Under the pieces are notes generated by a model. The model saw only the letters and a list, made by a program, of their open reading frames with translations, had not been told where the DNA came from and ran no database searches. A DNA stretch of 16,756 nt from Acidobacteriota bacterium (GTDB lineage: Bacteria; Acidobacteriota; Polarisedimenticolia; J045): NCBI GenBank assembly GCA_024276295.1, contig JAJRXN010000123.1, positions 1 through 16,756 of the forward strand. Reading direction: 5' to 3'. Within the stretch, counting starts at the first letter, position 1; each line of letters begins with the position of its first letter. Positions 7,246-15,929 of the stretch are shown here, piece by piece. The position numbers were made by a program, and so were the translations under genes.

Positions 7246-7266
7246 AGTGTAGCCCGGATCGGAAGA

Positions 7267-8580
7267 TCAGCGAGTCGTCCCGACCAGTTCCGCGGACTGC
7301 GCGGTGCCGGAATCGTCCGCAGGTGCCGCACGCCCCGTCGGTGCGACGCCGTCCATGCTGCCGTGCGGCACGGCCGGAACGACCGCACCGGCCGGCGCCG
7401 GACCGGCGGTCCGCGGCGCGCGCCGCCGGCTTCGTCTCACGGCGAGCAGGCGCGCGGCGAAGCCGACGATCCCTTCGAGCAGGGCGTCTTCGCCCTCGAG
7501 CGCGCGGTGGAGCGCGGAGGCCGCCACTCGCGCGAGCCCCGGGGCCGGCGCCCCGATCAGCCGCGGCCGCGGCTCGGGCGGGAGGATCTCCGCGGGGCGC
7601 CGATGGCGCGAGAGCAGCAGTCCGTCCAGGCGCTCGTGCCGCGTGAGGTGCTCGATCAGCGCGAGGTCGGCGACCGCCTGGGGCGCGTGCCGCGCGGCCG
7701 CCGGGTCCTCCGCCGCGACGAGTTCGACCGCCTGCCGTGCTCCGACCCAGGCGATCGTCCCGCCGGCGAGGCGACCGTCGATCTCGACCACGCAGCAGCG
7801 CAGCCGGCCGGATTCCGCGCTGCGGGCGACGAGCTTCCGCAGGACGCGTCGCCGGGCGGCGGCGTGCGCGTCGTCTCCGGACAGGGCGAGACCGATCAGC
7901 CGCTCGAGCAGTTCGGCCGGACAGTCCTTCGAGATGCGCACGGCGAGGGTGACGCCCTCGCGGGAGGCGCGCTGCCGGCCGTCCGCGGCCGCCCGGCGCA
8001 GGGAGATGCCGAGCGAGGCCTCGACGCGCGGCCACCCTCCGTCGAGCCGGAGCTGGCATTCGCCCGGTCCGTCGCTCGCGAACCAGCCCGGGGCGCGGCC
8101 CAGCCCGTCGATCAGCCAGCGGGTCCCGCGAGCCGACGGACGGAGCCGCGGCAGATCGAACAGCACGCTGCGGCCCAGACGCCTGGCGACCTGCCGCAGC
8201 AGGGCATCCGGCGGGACCGCCAGTCCCCCGATCGAGACCAGCGGCTCGTGGCGGGGCAGCAGGCCGCGCCCGAGCGGTTCGACGAGCCTGAAGGGGCCGA
8301 ACCGGCGCACCTGGAGTGCCAGCAGCACCTGCGGGCGTCGGGTGCCGGGCGAGCAGACGACCACCGGGGTCACCTCGGCGTCGAGCGCGTCGCCGACGGC
8401 GTCGAGCGCGGCCCAGGTCAGCCCGGGCACCGGATGGCTGTAGTCGGCGAGCAGGGCTTCCCAGGCGACGCGGATCGACGAGACGGCGGGCCAGCCGGTC
8501 AGGATCTCGCACGTCGTATCCGGCTCACGGGATGGCCCGGCGATCGCGAACGCGGACGAACCATCCCGGATCAGACTCAT
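7267..8580 (-). CDS. CelD/BioF2-like GNAT-family N-acyltransferase
   Basis: This 437-residue soluble protein resembles the Acetyltransf_6 (CelD-like, PF13480) group, in which two GNAT-like halves form one enzyme. Features are an early W..LL segment (WEALLADYSH, 40-49), a first half with alternating strands such as PQVLLALQVRRFGPFRLVEP (83-102), and a second half with RLRCCVVEIDGRLAGGTIAW (259-278) and DLALIEHLTRHERLDGLLLS (305-324). The R.CVVEIDGRLAGG.IAW strand pair is the most family-like part. The C-terminal ~55 residues are Pro/Ala/Arg-rich and probably disordered. Such proteins often act in exopolysaccharide or cell-surface acylation, but no partner is nearby and the substrate is unknown. 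Start ATG 8580 has GGAG 8 nt upstream; longer frames upstream lack support. It is the first gene of the minus-strand run leading into purL. Confidence 0.6.
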   Translation of the reverse strand: MSLIRDGSSAFAIAGPSREPDTTCEILTGWPAVSSIRVAWEALLADYSHPVPGLTWAALDAVGDALDAEVTPVVVCSPGTRRPQVLLALQVRRFGPFRLVEPLGRGLLPRHEPLVSIGGLAVPPDALLRQVARRLGRSVLFDLPRLRPSARGTRWLIDGLGRAPGWFASDGPGECQLRLDGGWPRVEASLGISLRRAAADGRQRASREGVTLAVRISKDCPAELLERLIGLALSGDDAHAAARRRVLRKLVARSAESGRLRCCVVEIDGRLAGGTIAWVGARQAVELVAAEDPAAARHAPQAVADLALIEHLTRHERLDGLLLSRHRRPAEILPPEPRPRLIGAPAPGLARVAASALHRALEGEDALLEGIVGFAARLLAVRRSRRRAPRTAGPAPAGAVVPAVPHGSMDGVAPTGRAAPADDSGTAQSAELVGTTR

Positions 8581-8626
8581 CGACAGTGCTCCGGCGGGAT
8601 GCGCCCTTCCGGGGCGCCTCGTCTCG

Positions 8627-8655
8627 AATATCACGCCCCGAGCCCGCAAATGCAA
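8627..8655 (-). promoter_or_regulatory. Candidate promoter for the GNAT-purL-purQ-hemH operon
   Basis: On the minus strand TTGCAT (8655-8650) and GATATT (8632-8627) are separated by 17 nt, giving 3/6 and 4/6 matches to the -35 and -10 consensus. The predicted transcript start near 8620 leaves a leader of about 40 nt containing a GCGCCC/GGGCGC stem-loop (8601-8617). It is the only A/T-containing promoter-like pair close to the GNAT start, but the match is mediocre. Confidence 0.35.
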
Positions 8656-8667
8656 GAACAGTACGGA

Positions 8668-8699
8668 CTTGCGTGGATCTCCCCGGACGGTAACGCAAG
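8668..8699. repeat. Inverted repeat CTTGCGT-N18-ACGCAAG, possible operator
   Basis: Perfect 7-bp arms lie at 8668-8674 and 8693-8699, separated by 18 nt. A related half, CTTGCAT on the minus strand, recurs at 8650-8656 and overlaps the candidate leftward -35. The arrangement could bind a dimeric regulator upstream of the leftward promoter. No U-tract follows on either strand, so a terminator is unlikely. The regulator is unknown. Confidence 0.35.
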
Positions 8700-8796
8700 C
8701 ACCGCGGCCACCCGGGGGGCGGCGGGGAGAGCGCTTGAGATCGTTCGGCGAGCCGCGTCCTCGTGGAAAGCTCATCCGGAGGATTCGCTCCGCGCG

Positions 8797-8826
8797 TTGA
8801 CGGTGCCGGATTCGGTCCCGTACAAT
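8797..8826 (+). promoter_or_regulatory. Sigma70-type promoter of the ferredoxin oxidoreductase operon
   Basis: TTGACG (8797-8802, 5/6) and TACAAT (8821-8826, 5/6) are separated by 18 nt. The -10 lies in an unusually A/T-rich patch for this genome (AATACCAAATAGCTAACAAG follows). The predicted start is near 8833, giving a leader of about 72 nt to the ATG at 8905. This is the best promoter match I found in the window. Confidence 0.75.
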
Positions 8827-8904
8827 ACCAAATAGCTAACAAGTAAGGTTCCACGACGTTTCTCGCTTCCCTTGGCTGACAGCGGAACGCGATCGGGAGA
8901 CGAC

Positions 8905-9144
8905 ATGGCCGCTGAGAAAGTCGATCGAGGACGGATCGAGATCAGCCGCGACGAGTGCAAGGGCTGCCAGCTCTGCATCACCGTGTGTCCGGTCCACGTG
9001 ATCGAACTCGACGAAGGACTGAACCGCCAGGGCTATCGCCCGGTGCGCTACACCGGTGCCGGATGCACCGGGTGTGGCTTCTGCTTCTACGCGTGCCCGG
9101 AGCCGGGCGCGATCACCGTGTTCCGTCTCGCCCGGTCGGCCTGA
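8905..9144 (+). CDS. korD: 2x[4Fe-4S] ferredoxin, delta subunit of a 2-oxoacid:ferredoxin oxidoreductase (KorD-like)
   Basis: This 79-residue protein has two CxxCxxCxxxCP cluster motifs, at Cys18/21/24/28 and Cys54/57/60/64, the latter followed by EPGAI. The spacing and the segment between the motifs (VIELDEGLNRQGYRPVRY) fit the delta/ferredoxin subunit of KOR/VOR enzymes. It is the likely electron conduit from the TPP-bearing beta subunit to soluble ferredoxin. ATG 8905 is chosen because GGGAGA ends 4 nt upstream; a TTG at 8872 is in frame but lacks a ribosome binding site. It is the first gene after the strong promoter. The alpha subunit gene begins 61 bp downstream, past a strong hairpin. 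Confidence 0.88.
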   Translation: MAAEKVDRGRIEISRDECKGCQLCITVCPVHVIELDEGLNRQGYRPVRYTGAGCTGCGFCFYACPEPGAITVFRLARSA

Positions 9145-9157
9145 CCGCGGACGGACC

Positions 9158-9192
9158 TGCGCCCGCGCAGCCCCCCCCGCGCCGCGGGCGCA
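9158..9192 (+). other. Strong intercistronic hairpin between korD and vorB
   Basis: TGCGCCCGCG (9158-9167) and CGCGGGCGCA (9183-9192) pair perfectly over 10 bp around a 15-nt C-rich loop (9168-9182). The stem ends 2 nt before the GGAGGA Shine-Dalgarno sequence of the next gene. There is no U-tract, so it is more likely an RNA-processing or stability element, or a translation modulator, than a terminator. Pairing is read directly; the role is inferred. Confidence 0.5.
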
Positions 9193-9205
9193 TCGGAGGA
9201 AACCG

Positions 9206-10305
9206 ATGCCCGAGACCGCCTACTCACCGAGACCGGCCTGCCCCGGCAGGGCCCCGCTCCTGATCAAGGGCAACGAAGCGATCGTCAAGGGCGCGCTGCT
9301 CGCCGGATGCCGCTGCTACTTCGGCTACCCGATCACGCCGGCGAGCGAGATCGCCGAGACCGCCTCTCGGGACTTCCCCGCCGTGGGAGGGGTCTTCATC
9401 CAGGCCGAGTCCGAGACCGCCGCGATGAACATGGTCTACGGAGCGGCGAGTGCCGGCGTCCGGACGATGACCGCTTCTTCGGGGCCGGGCATCAGCCTGA
9501 TGCAGGAGGCCGTGTCCTACTGCGCCGGTTCCGAGCTGCCCTGCGTCGTCGTCAGCATCATGCGTGGAGGTCCGGGACTCGGGAACATCGGCCCCGAGCA
9601 GGCCGACTACAACCAGGTCGTGCGGATCGGCGGCCACGGCAACTACCGCACGCCGGTGTTCGCTCCATCGTCCGGCCAGGAGATGTGCGACCTGACGATG
9701 CAGGCGTTCGAGGTCGCCGATCGATACCGCACGCCGGTGTTCGTCGTCGCCGACGGCTTCACGGGCCAGATGATGGAGCCGGTGACGTTCCCCGATCCGC
9801 TGCCGGAACCGCCGGAAAAGGACTGGGCCGTGCGCGCCGACGCCGCGACGCGCAAGAACCTGATCTCGTCGATCTTCCTCGACCCCGACGAACTCGAGGC
9901 CCACAACCGGAAGCTCCAGGCGAAGTTCCGCGAGATCGAGGAGAACGAGGCGCTCTACGACGAGTACGCCACCGACGACGCGAAGATCGTCGTCGTGGCG
10001 TACGGCATCGTGGCGCGCGTCGTCCGATCGGCGATCCACGCCGCCCGCGACGAAGGGATTCCGGTCGGCCTGTTCCGGCCGGTCACGCTCTGGCCCTTTC
10101 CACATCGGCGGCTCGACGAACTCGCCGGCCGCGCGGCACGGCTGCACGTGTTCGAACTGAGCTGCGGCCAGATGATCGACGACGTGCGCCTTGCGATCCA
10201 CGACCGGATCCCGGTCGGATTCCACGGCCGGATGGGGGGCAACGTGCCATCCGTCGAGGAGTGCCTCGAGGTGATCCGCAAGGCCGCCCGCGAAGGAGGT
10301 GTGCT

Positions 10306-10309
<4 letters not shown>
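9206..10309 (+). CDS. vorB: 2-oxoacid:ferredoxin oxidoreductase alpha subunit (VorB/KorA type)
   Basis: This 367-residue subunit combines the pyrimidine-binding and transketolase C-like domains of the enzyme that oxidises 2-oxoacids with CoA to acyl-CoA, CO2 and reduced ferredoxin. IKGNEAIVKGALLAGCR (20-36), YFGYPITPASEIAE (38-51), VFIQAESETAAMNMVYGAA (63-81) and MRGGPGLGNIGPEQADY (118-134) match the alpha family. The GGPGLGNI.P.Q.DY and GQMMEPV pattern fits the VorB group (3-methyl-2-oxobutanoate) better than classical KorA, but substrate cannot be fixed by eye. ATG 9206 follows GGAGGA by 5 nt, the clearest ribosome site in the operon. The stop overlaps the GTG of the beta-gamma gene. An exact 19-bp repeat inside the gene encodes YRTPVF twice and reflects codon preference. 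Confidence 0.9.
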
Positions 10310-11751
<1,442 letters not shown>

Positions 11752-11818
11752 CCGCACTCGCCCGGAGGACCTGTCCGCGCTAGCCTGTGACCTACGACGG
11801 ACGGACCGGCCGGCAGGA

Positions 11819-11852
11819 GCCGGGGGCCGTGTGTCTCCGGACCGGCCCCGGC
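11819..11852 (+). other. Imperfect GC-rich hairpin in the ferritin leader
   Basis: GCCGGGGGCC (11819-11828) can pair with GGCCCCGGC (11844-11852) with one bulged G and a 15-nt loop. It lies in the 132-bp gap between the oxidoreductase operon and ferritin. No U-tract follows. It may be a weak transcript-end or leader structure; with this base composition it could also be chance. I see no convincing -35/-10 pair or Fur-like box in the gap. Confidence 0.3.
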
Positions 11853-11883
11853 GCACGCCGGAATCGCCATCGAGGAAGCCGCG

Positions 11884-12423
11884 ATGCTCAAGCCCAAGGT
11901 GCTCGAAAAGCTGAACGAACAGATCGGCCGGGAACTCTACTCCTCCCACCTCTACCTGCAGATGTCCGGCTGGTGCGCGGCCCAGGGCCTCGACGGCTGC
12001 GCGGCCTTCCTGCGCACCCACAGCCAGGAAGAGATGTCGCACATGCTGCGGCTGTTCGACTACGTGCAGCAGTCGGATGCCCAGCCGCTGATCCCGGCGC
12101 TCGACCAGCCGCCCCACGAGTTCGAGTCCGTCAAGGACCTGTTCCGCCAGGTCCACGAACACGAGAAGTCGATCACAGGCTGGATCAACGAACTGGTCCA
12201 GACCACGTTCGAGGCGCAGGACTACTTCACCTTCAATTTCCTGCAGTGGTACGTCGCCGAGCAGCACGAAGAGGAAGCCCTGGCCCGGACGATCCTCGAC
12301 CGCCTCGAGCTGATCGGGCTCGAAGGCCGCGGACTCTACTTCTTCGATGCCGACCTCGGCCGGCTGGCCCGTGGCGAGAAGCCCGAGTCGCTGTTCTCCG
12401 GTGGCGGTGACCAGAACGCCTGA
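11884..12423 (+). CDS. ftnA: Bacterial non-heme ferritin FtnA
   Basis: The 179-residue protein closely resembles E. coli FtnA: MLKPKVLEKLNEQIGRELYS at the N-terminus, HSQEEMSHMLRLFDY (46-60) and FNFLQWYVAEQHEEE (118-132). Ferroxidase ligands are all present: Glu17, Glu50, His53, Glu94, Glu126/129 and Glu130. Like other ferritins it should form a 24-subunit shell that oxidises and stores iron. It is slightly longer than E. coli FtnA (165) because of a short C-terminal tail. ATG 11884 has GAGGAA about 6 nt upstream. The gene follows the iron-sulfur-rich oxidoreductase operon by 132 bp. Its last 17 bases overlap the likely GTG start of the glycosyltransferase behind it, so iron storage and glycan genes may share a transcript. 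Confidence 0.95.
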   Translation: MLKPKVLEKLNEQIGRELYSSHLYLQMSGWCAAQGLDGCAAFLRTHSQEEMSHMLRLFDYVQQSDAQPLIPALDQPPHEFESVKDLFRQVHEHEKSITGWINELVQTTFEAQDYFTFNFLQWYVAEQHEEEALARTILDRLELIGLEGRGLYFFDADLGRLARGEKPESLFSGGGDQNA

Positions 12424-13480
12424 GGACCCCGCGTCCCGGCGGAGCGCGCGGCGGGACGGCCCGGCCGCCCGCCGCATCGTCGTCCTGCAGCTCTCGTTCA
12501 TCGGCGACATGGTGTTCACGACACCGCTGCTCGACGAACTGCGCGAGTGTTTCCCGGGCGCGGAGATCACGGTCGTCGGCAAGCCGGTGGCACTCGGCGT
12601 GCTCGAGGATCACCCGTCGGTCGATCGCACGATCGCCTACGACAAGCAGAGTGCGGATCGTGGCGCGAGGGGACTCCTGCGGATCGCCCTCGCGGTCCGG
12701 CGCCTGCGCCCGGACGTCGTGCTCGGCGTGACGCGCTCGGGCCGCACGGCGGCGCTGGCCCGCCTGTCGAGGGCGCCGCTGCGGATCGGCTTCGATGGCC
12801 CGCTGCGCGCGCTCGCGTTCACGCACACCGTTGCGCGAGACGACGAGCACAGGAGCTTTCCCGAGCGCCCCCTCGGCCTGCTCGAACCACTCGGAATCCG
12901 GCCCGCCCCGCGCCGACTGCACCTGGTGGTCGGGCCGGCGCGCCTCGAGCGGGCGCGGGCACGCCTGGCGGCCGCCGGCTGGAGGGACGAGCCGCTGGTC
13001 GCGATCGCCCCCGGAGCCAACTACGCCACCAAGCGCTGGCCCGAGCGTCACGTCGCCGCGCTGCTCGACACGCTGCTCGCCGGCGGCAGACTGCGGCCGG
13101 CCCTGTTCGGCGGCCCCGCGGAACGCGGGCTGATCGCCCGGCTGGTACGCGGGCGCCCCGGAGTGCTCGACCGCGGCGACCTCCCGTTGGCCGACGCGAC
13201 CGCCGAGATCGCCCTGGCGCGGGTGCTGCTGGCGGGTGACAGCGGACCGGCACACATCGCGCGCGCGCTCGGCGTTCCGACGGTGATCCTGGTCGGCCCG
13301 ACCGATCCCCGGCAGGTCGCGGACGGCGGCCCGCTCACCACGCTCCGGCTCGGCCTGGAGTGCCAGCCCTGCAGTCCCGGCGGTGACGACCGCTGTCCTC
13401 TCGGACATCACCGCTGCCTCGAGGATCTCGCACCGGGCGCGGTGCTCGACGCGGTGCTGCGCGCGGCCGCGGCGCCATGA
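12407..13480 (+). CDS. Glycosyltransferase family 9, LPS heptosyltransferase II-like
   Basis: This 357-residue GT-B enzyme transfers a heptose-type sugar from a nucleotide donor to LPS core or a related acceptor at the inner membrane face. IVVLQLSFIGDMVFTTPLL (24-42) holds the conserved Asp34 of the family's GD motif. IAPGANYATKRWP (200-212) and LLAGDSGPAHIARALGVPTV (274-293) form the donor-binding site. The closing CQPC...DDRCPLGHHRCLEDL (Cys319, 322, 330, 337) matches the WaaF-type C-terminal cysteine segment. Start GTG 12407 overlaps ftnA by 17 nt. GTG 12401 is also in frame, and the next ATG lies inside the conserved GD motif region. No strong ribosome site is visible, suggesting coupling to ftnA. 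The stop overlaps the next start (ATGA). Confidence 0.88.
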   Translation: MTRTPEDPASRRSARRDGPAARRIVVLQLSFIGDMVFTTPLLDELRECFPGAEITVVGKPVALGVLEDHPSVDRTIAYDKQSADRGARGLLRIALAVRRLRPDVVLGVTRSGRTAALARLSRAPLRIGFDGPLRALAFTHTVARDDEHRSFPERPLGLLEPLGIRPAPRRLHLVVGPARLERARARLAAAGWRDEPLVAIAPGANYATKRWPERHVAALLDTLLAGGRLRPALFGGPAERGLIARLVRGRPGVLDRGDLPLADATAEIALARVLLAGDSGPAHIARALGVPTVILVGPTDPRQVADGGPLTTLRLGLECQPCSPGGDDRCPLGHHRCLEDLAPGAVLDAVLRAAAAP

Positions 13481-14589
13481 GCGCGCCGCTGCACACGCTC
13501 CAGCTCGACACCGGCCGCGACTTCCGCGGCGGGCAGCGGCAGGTGGCCCTGCTGGCGCGCGGGCTCGCCGCCCTCGGCCACCGCGTGGACCTCGTCGTTC
13601 CGCCGGCGGCCCCGCTGGCCGGCGCGGTGCGGGGTGAACCGGGAATCCACGTGCACGAGATCCCGATGCGCGGCGAAATCGCCCCACGCGCGGCCTTGGC
13701 GCTGGCACGGCTGCTCCGGCGGCGGTGCCCGGTGCTCGTCCACGCCCACACCGCCCACGGAATCACGCTGGCCCATGTCGCCCGGCGGATCGCCGGAAGC
13801 GTGCCGCTCGTCGCCCACCGTCACGTGGCGTTCGCGAGGCGCAGGAACGCCCTGTCGCGTTGGAAGCGGCGCTGGCCCGACCTGTGGGTCGCCGTCTCGG
13901 AGGCGGTCGCCGCCCGGTTGCGCGACGACGGCATCCCCGCCGGACGGATCGTCGTCGTTCCAGCAGCGCTCGATCCGGACTCGCTCGCCGTCCGGCGGCC
14001 GCGCGACGCGGTCCGCACGAGTCTCGGCATCGCCCCGGACGACCCGCTGATCGTCTTCCTCGGAGCGCTGACCGCCAACAAGAACCCGGGCCTGCTGCTC
14101 GATGCGGCCGCGCGACTCGTCGCCTCGGGCCGGCGGCTCCGGCTCCTGCTGGTCGGCGCCGGCCCGCTGCGCGAACCGCTCGAGGACCGTGCCCGGAACG
14201 CCGGAATCGGGCGGGGCGTCGTCTTTGCCGGTGAGGTCAGGCTGGCGGCCGACCTGCTCGCGGCGGGCGATCTCGCGGTGTTCCCCTCCCGCTCCGAGGG
14301 ATCCCACTCCGCGCTCAAGGAGGCGATGGCGCTCGGCGTCCCGCTGCTCGCCAGCAGGATTCCGGCGCACCTCGAACTCGGCCTGCCGGAAGACCGGCTG
14401 TTCGACCCGGAAGACGCCGAAGGCCTCGCCACGCGGATCGCCGCCGATCTCGACGATCTTCCCGGCGCCCGCGCCGCGGCCACGAGGCTCGTCGACCTGA
14501 CGGCGGGGTTCCGCCCGGAGCGGATGGTCGAACGGACTCTCTGTGCGTATCGCGGGCTGCTCGCCCCGGGCGGCGAACTGTCACACTGA
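13477..14589 (+). CDS. Glycosyltransferase family 4 (GT-B, retaining)
   Basis: The 370-residue protein has the two Rossmann-like halves of GT4 enzymes. The N-terminal half has FRGGQRQVALLARGLAALGH (16-35), the acceptor-side glycine loop, and LVHAHTAHG (87-95). The C-terminal half has LIVFLGALTANKNPGLLLDA (191-210), LLLVGAGPL (223-231) and SRSEGSHSALKEAMALGVP (271-289). Glu274 and Glu282 form the EX7E motif of retaining nucleotide-sugar transferases. Overlap with the preceding GT9 gene (ATGA) argues that both build the same glycan, probably LPS core or another surface polysaccharide. The sugar cannot be predicted. The end of the gene overlaps the Pho box that serves the next gene. Confidence 0.87.
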   Translation: MSAPLHTLQLDTGRDFRGGQRQVALLARGLAALGHRVDLVVPPAAPLAGAVRGEPGIHVHEIPMRGEIAPRAALALARLLRRRCPVLVHAHTAHGITLAHVARRIAGSVPLVAHRHVAFARRRNALSRWKRRWPDLWVAVSEAVAARLRDDGIPAGRIVVVPAALDPDSLAVRRPRDAVRTSLGIAPDDPLIVFLGALTANKNPGLLLDAAARLVASGRRLRLLLVGAGPLREPLEDRARNAGIGRGVVFAGEVRLAADLLAAGDLAVFPSRSEGSHSALKEAMALGVPLLASRIPAHLELGLPEDRLFDPEDAEGLATRIAADLDDLPGARAAATRLVDLTAGFRPERMVERTLCAYRGLLAPGGELSH

Positions 14590-14595
14590 TGTCAT
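14578..14595 (+). promoter_or_regulatory. Pho box (PhoB-binding direct repeat) upstream of the phosphate porin
   Basis: CTGTCAC-ACTG-ATGTCAT has two heptamers, each matching the PhoB half-site CTGTCAT at 6 of 7 positions, separated by the canonical 4 nt (11-bp period). It begins inside the last codons of the GT4 gene and lies 69 bp before the porin start. A weak -10-like TTCGAT (14606-14611) is about 10 nt downstream, the spacing expected when PhoB replaces the -35. The position before a phosphate-selective porin strongly supports the reading. Confidence 0.7.
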
Positions 14596-14663
14596 ACGAA
14601 TCGCTTTCGATCGCCTGCTCGCGCCGGTAGAGTTCGCCTCCCACGAGAACGGAGGACACCGAC

Positions 14664-15878
14664 GTGAGAGTGCGACGACTGCATGGACTCGCCTGCGTGC
14701 TGGCTTTCGGCCTCTCGATGACGGCCGGCACCGCGGCCGACGATGGCTGGAAGTTTCTCTGGAAGGACGGGTTCCGGCTGACGTCTCCGGACGGTCAGCA
14801 CGAGCTGGCGTTCGGCGGACGCCTGCAGGCCGACCTGACCGTAGCCGACGCCGACGAGGCGCTCGAGCAGGCCGTCGGTCCGTTCATCGACGGCAACGAG
14901 TTCCGCCGGGCACGGATCTACTTCAAGGGTCGGATCTACGAGCGCGTCCGCTTCAAGGTCCAGTACGACTTCGCCGGCGGTGATGCCGACTTCAAGGATG
15001 TCTATCTCGAGATCACGAAGACGCCGCTCGGCAATCTGCGGATCGTGCACTTCAAGGAGCCGTTCAGCCTCGAGGAGCTGACATCGAGCAACGACATCGC
15101 GTTCCTCGAGCGCTCGCTGAACAACGTGTTCGCCCCGTCGCGCAACTTCGGCCTGATGCTCTCGGGCCACCGCGGCCCACGGATGACATGGGCCGCGGGC
15201 GTCTTCCGCGAGAGCGACGGCTTCGGCACCGCCTCGGGCAGCGGGCGGACGAACATCACGGGCCGCATCACGTGGCTTCCGGTGTACGAGGACGGAGGCC
15301 GGCGGCTGATCCACGTCGGCCTGGGCGCGACGCGCAAGGACCTCGGCGACGACCCGTTCCGTTTCCGCCAGCGTCCCGAGGACCACCAGGTACCGCGCAT
15401 CGCCGACACCGGGTCCTTTCTCGCCGACTCGACCCGGATGTTAGACCTCGAACTCGCCGCAGTGTCCGGTCGCCTCTGGGCCGCCGCCGAATGGACCGTG
15501 GCGAAGACCGACAACGCGCGGGCCTTCGACGGCACGCCGCTCGGCGATCCGACGCTCAGCGGCGGTTACGTCCAGGTCGGCTGGTCGGTCACCGGCGAGA
15601 CGCGCGCCTACAAGACGTCGTCGGGCGTCTTCAGGCGGATCAGGCCCCGGCACGACCTTGGAAGCGAGGGCTGGGGGGCGCTCGAACTGATGGTGCGGTA
15701 CTCGACGCTCGACCTGTCGGACGAAGGGCTCGCCGGCGGCGAGGTCGACAATCTGTCCGCCGGCGCGATCTGGACGCTCAATCCGGCCACACGGATGATG
15801 TTCGACGTGGTCCACTCGGACCGTCAGGACGTCGGTGCCGTCGACATGCTGCTGATGCGAGCCCAGCTCGTGTTCTGA
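14664..15878 (+). CDS. Phosphate-selective porin of the OprO/OprP family
   Basis: The 404-residue precursor starts with a signal peptide: MRVRRLHG, a hydrophobic core LACVLAFGLSM, and probable cleavage after AGTA or AGTAA (about residue 24-25). The mature part has alternating amphipathic strands: HELAFGGRLQADLTV (45-59), FRRARIYFKGRIYERVRFKV (80-99), FKDVYLEI and the family's LGNLRIVHFKEPFSLEELTS (127-146). It ends with LMRAQLVF, whose final Phe is the usual outer-membrane assembly signal. Family members form trimeric barrels for phosphate or polyphosphate uptake. Length is near the usual 400-440. GTG 14664 has GGAGG about 8 nt upstream. The Pho box indicates induction under phosphate starvation. 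Anion selectivity is inferred from the family and the Pho box. Confidence 0.88.
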   Translation: MRVRRLHGLACVLAFGLSMTAGTAADDGWKFLWKDGFRLTSPDGQHELAFGGRLQADLTVADADEALEQAVGPFIDGNEFRRARIYFKGRIYERVRFKVQYDFAGGDADFKDVYLEITKTPLGNLRIVHFKEPFSLEELTSSNDIAFLERSLNNVFAPSRNFGLMLSGHRGPRMTWAAGVFRESDGFGTASGSGRTNITGRITWLPVYEDGGRRLIHVGLGATRKDLGDDPFRFRQRPEDHQVPRIADTGSFLADSTRMLDLELAAVSGRLWAAAEWTVAKTDNARAFDGTPLGDPTLSGGYVQVGWSVTGETRAYKTSSGVFRRIRPRHDLGSEGWGALELMVRYSTLDLSDEGLAGGEVDNLSAGAIWTLNPATRMMFDVVHSDRQDVGAVDMLLMRAQLVF

Positions 15879-15897
15879 ATGCCCTTCTTCCCTGCAG

Positions 15898-15929
15898 CCG
15901 CCGCCGTTCGGATCACTGGACGGCGGCGG
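15898..15929. terminator. Hairpin between convergent genes, possible terminator
   Basis: CCGCCGCCGT (15898-15907) and ACGGCGGCGG (15920-15929) form a perfect 10-bp stem with a 12-nt loop. It sits between the porin stop (15878) and the convergent stop of the VTT protein (15913), overlapping the latter's last codons. Only CCCTTTC follows on the plus strand, so it is a strong hairpin with a poor U-tract. It may act bidirectionally or need Rho. Confidence 0.5.

Larger units (their letters stand above)
8581..8904. other. Divergent intergenic regulatory region (324 bp)
   Basis: No gene is supported here; the frames crossing it lack start signals and family motifs. It separates the GNAT-purL run on the left from the oxidoreductase operon on the right. 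It contains an A/T-rich patch at about 8821-8849, a strong promoter to the right, a weaker candidate to the left, an inverted repeat (8668-8699) and a small stem-loop in the leftward leader (8601-8617). All are listed separately where they merit it. Confidence 0.8.

Noticed and set aside
4289..7252. 987-codon plus-strand open frame opposite purL
   Set aside because: The minus strand encodes a complete PurL with every catalytic motif. The plus frame is rich in Arg/His/Asp/Pro with no recognisable domain, typical of an antisense frame at high GC.
9644..9746. Exact 19-bp direct repeat (taccgcacgccggtgttcg) inside vorB
   Set aside because: Both copies encode YRTPVF at positions where the alpha-subunit family has similar strands. 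Shared codon preference explains it better than a mobile or regulatory repeat.
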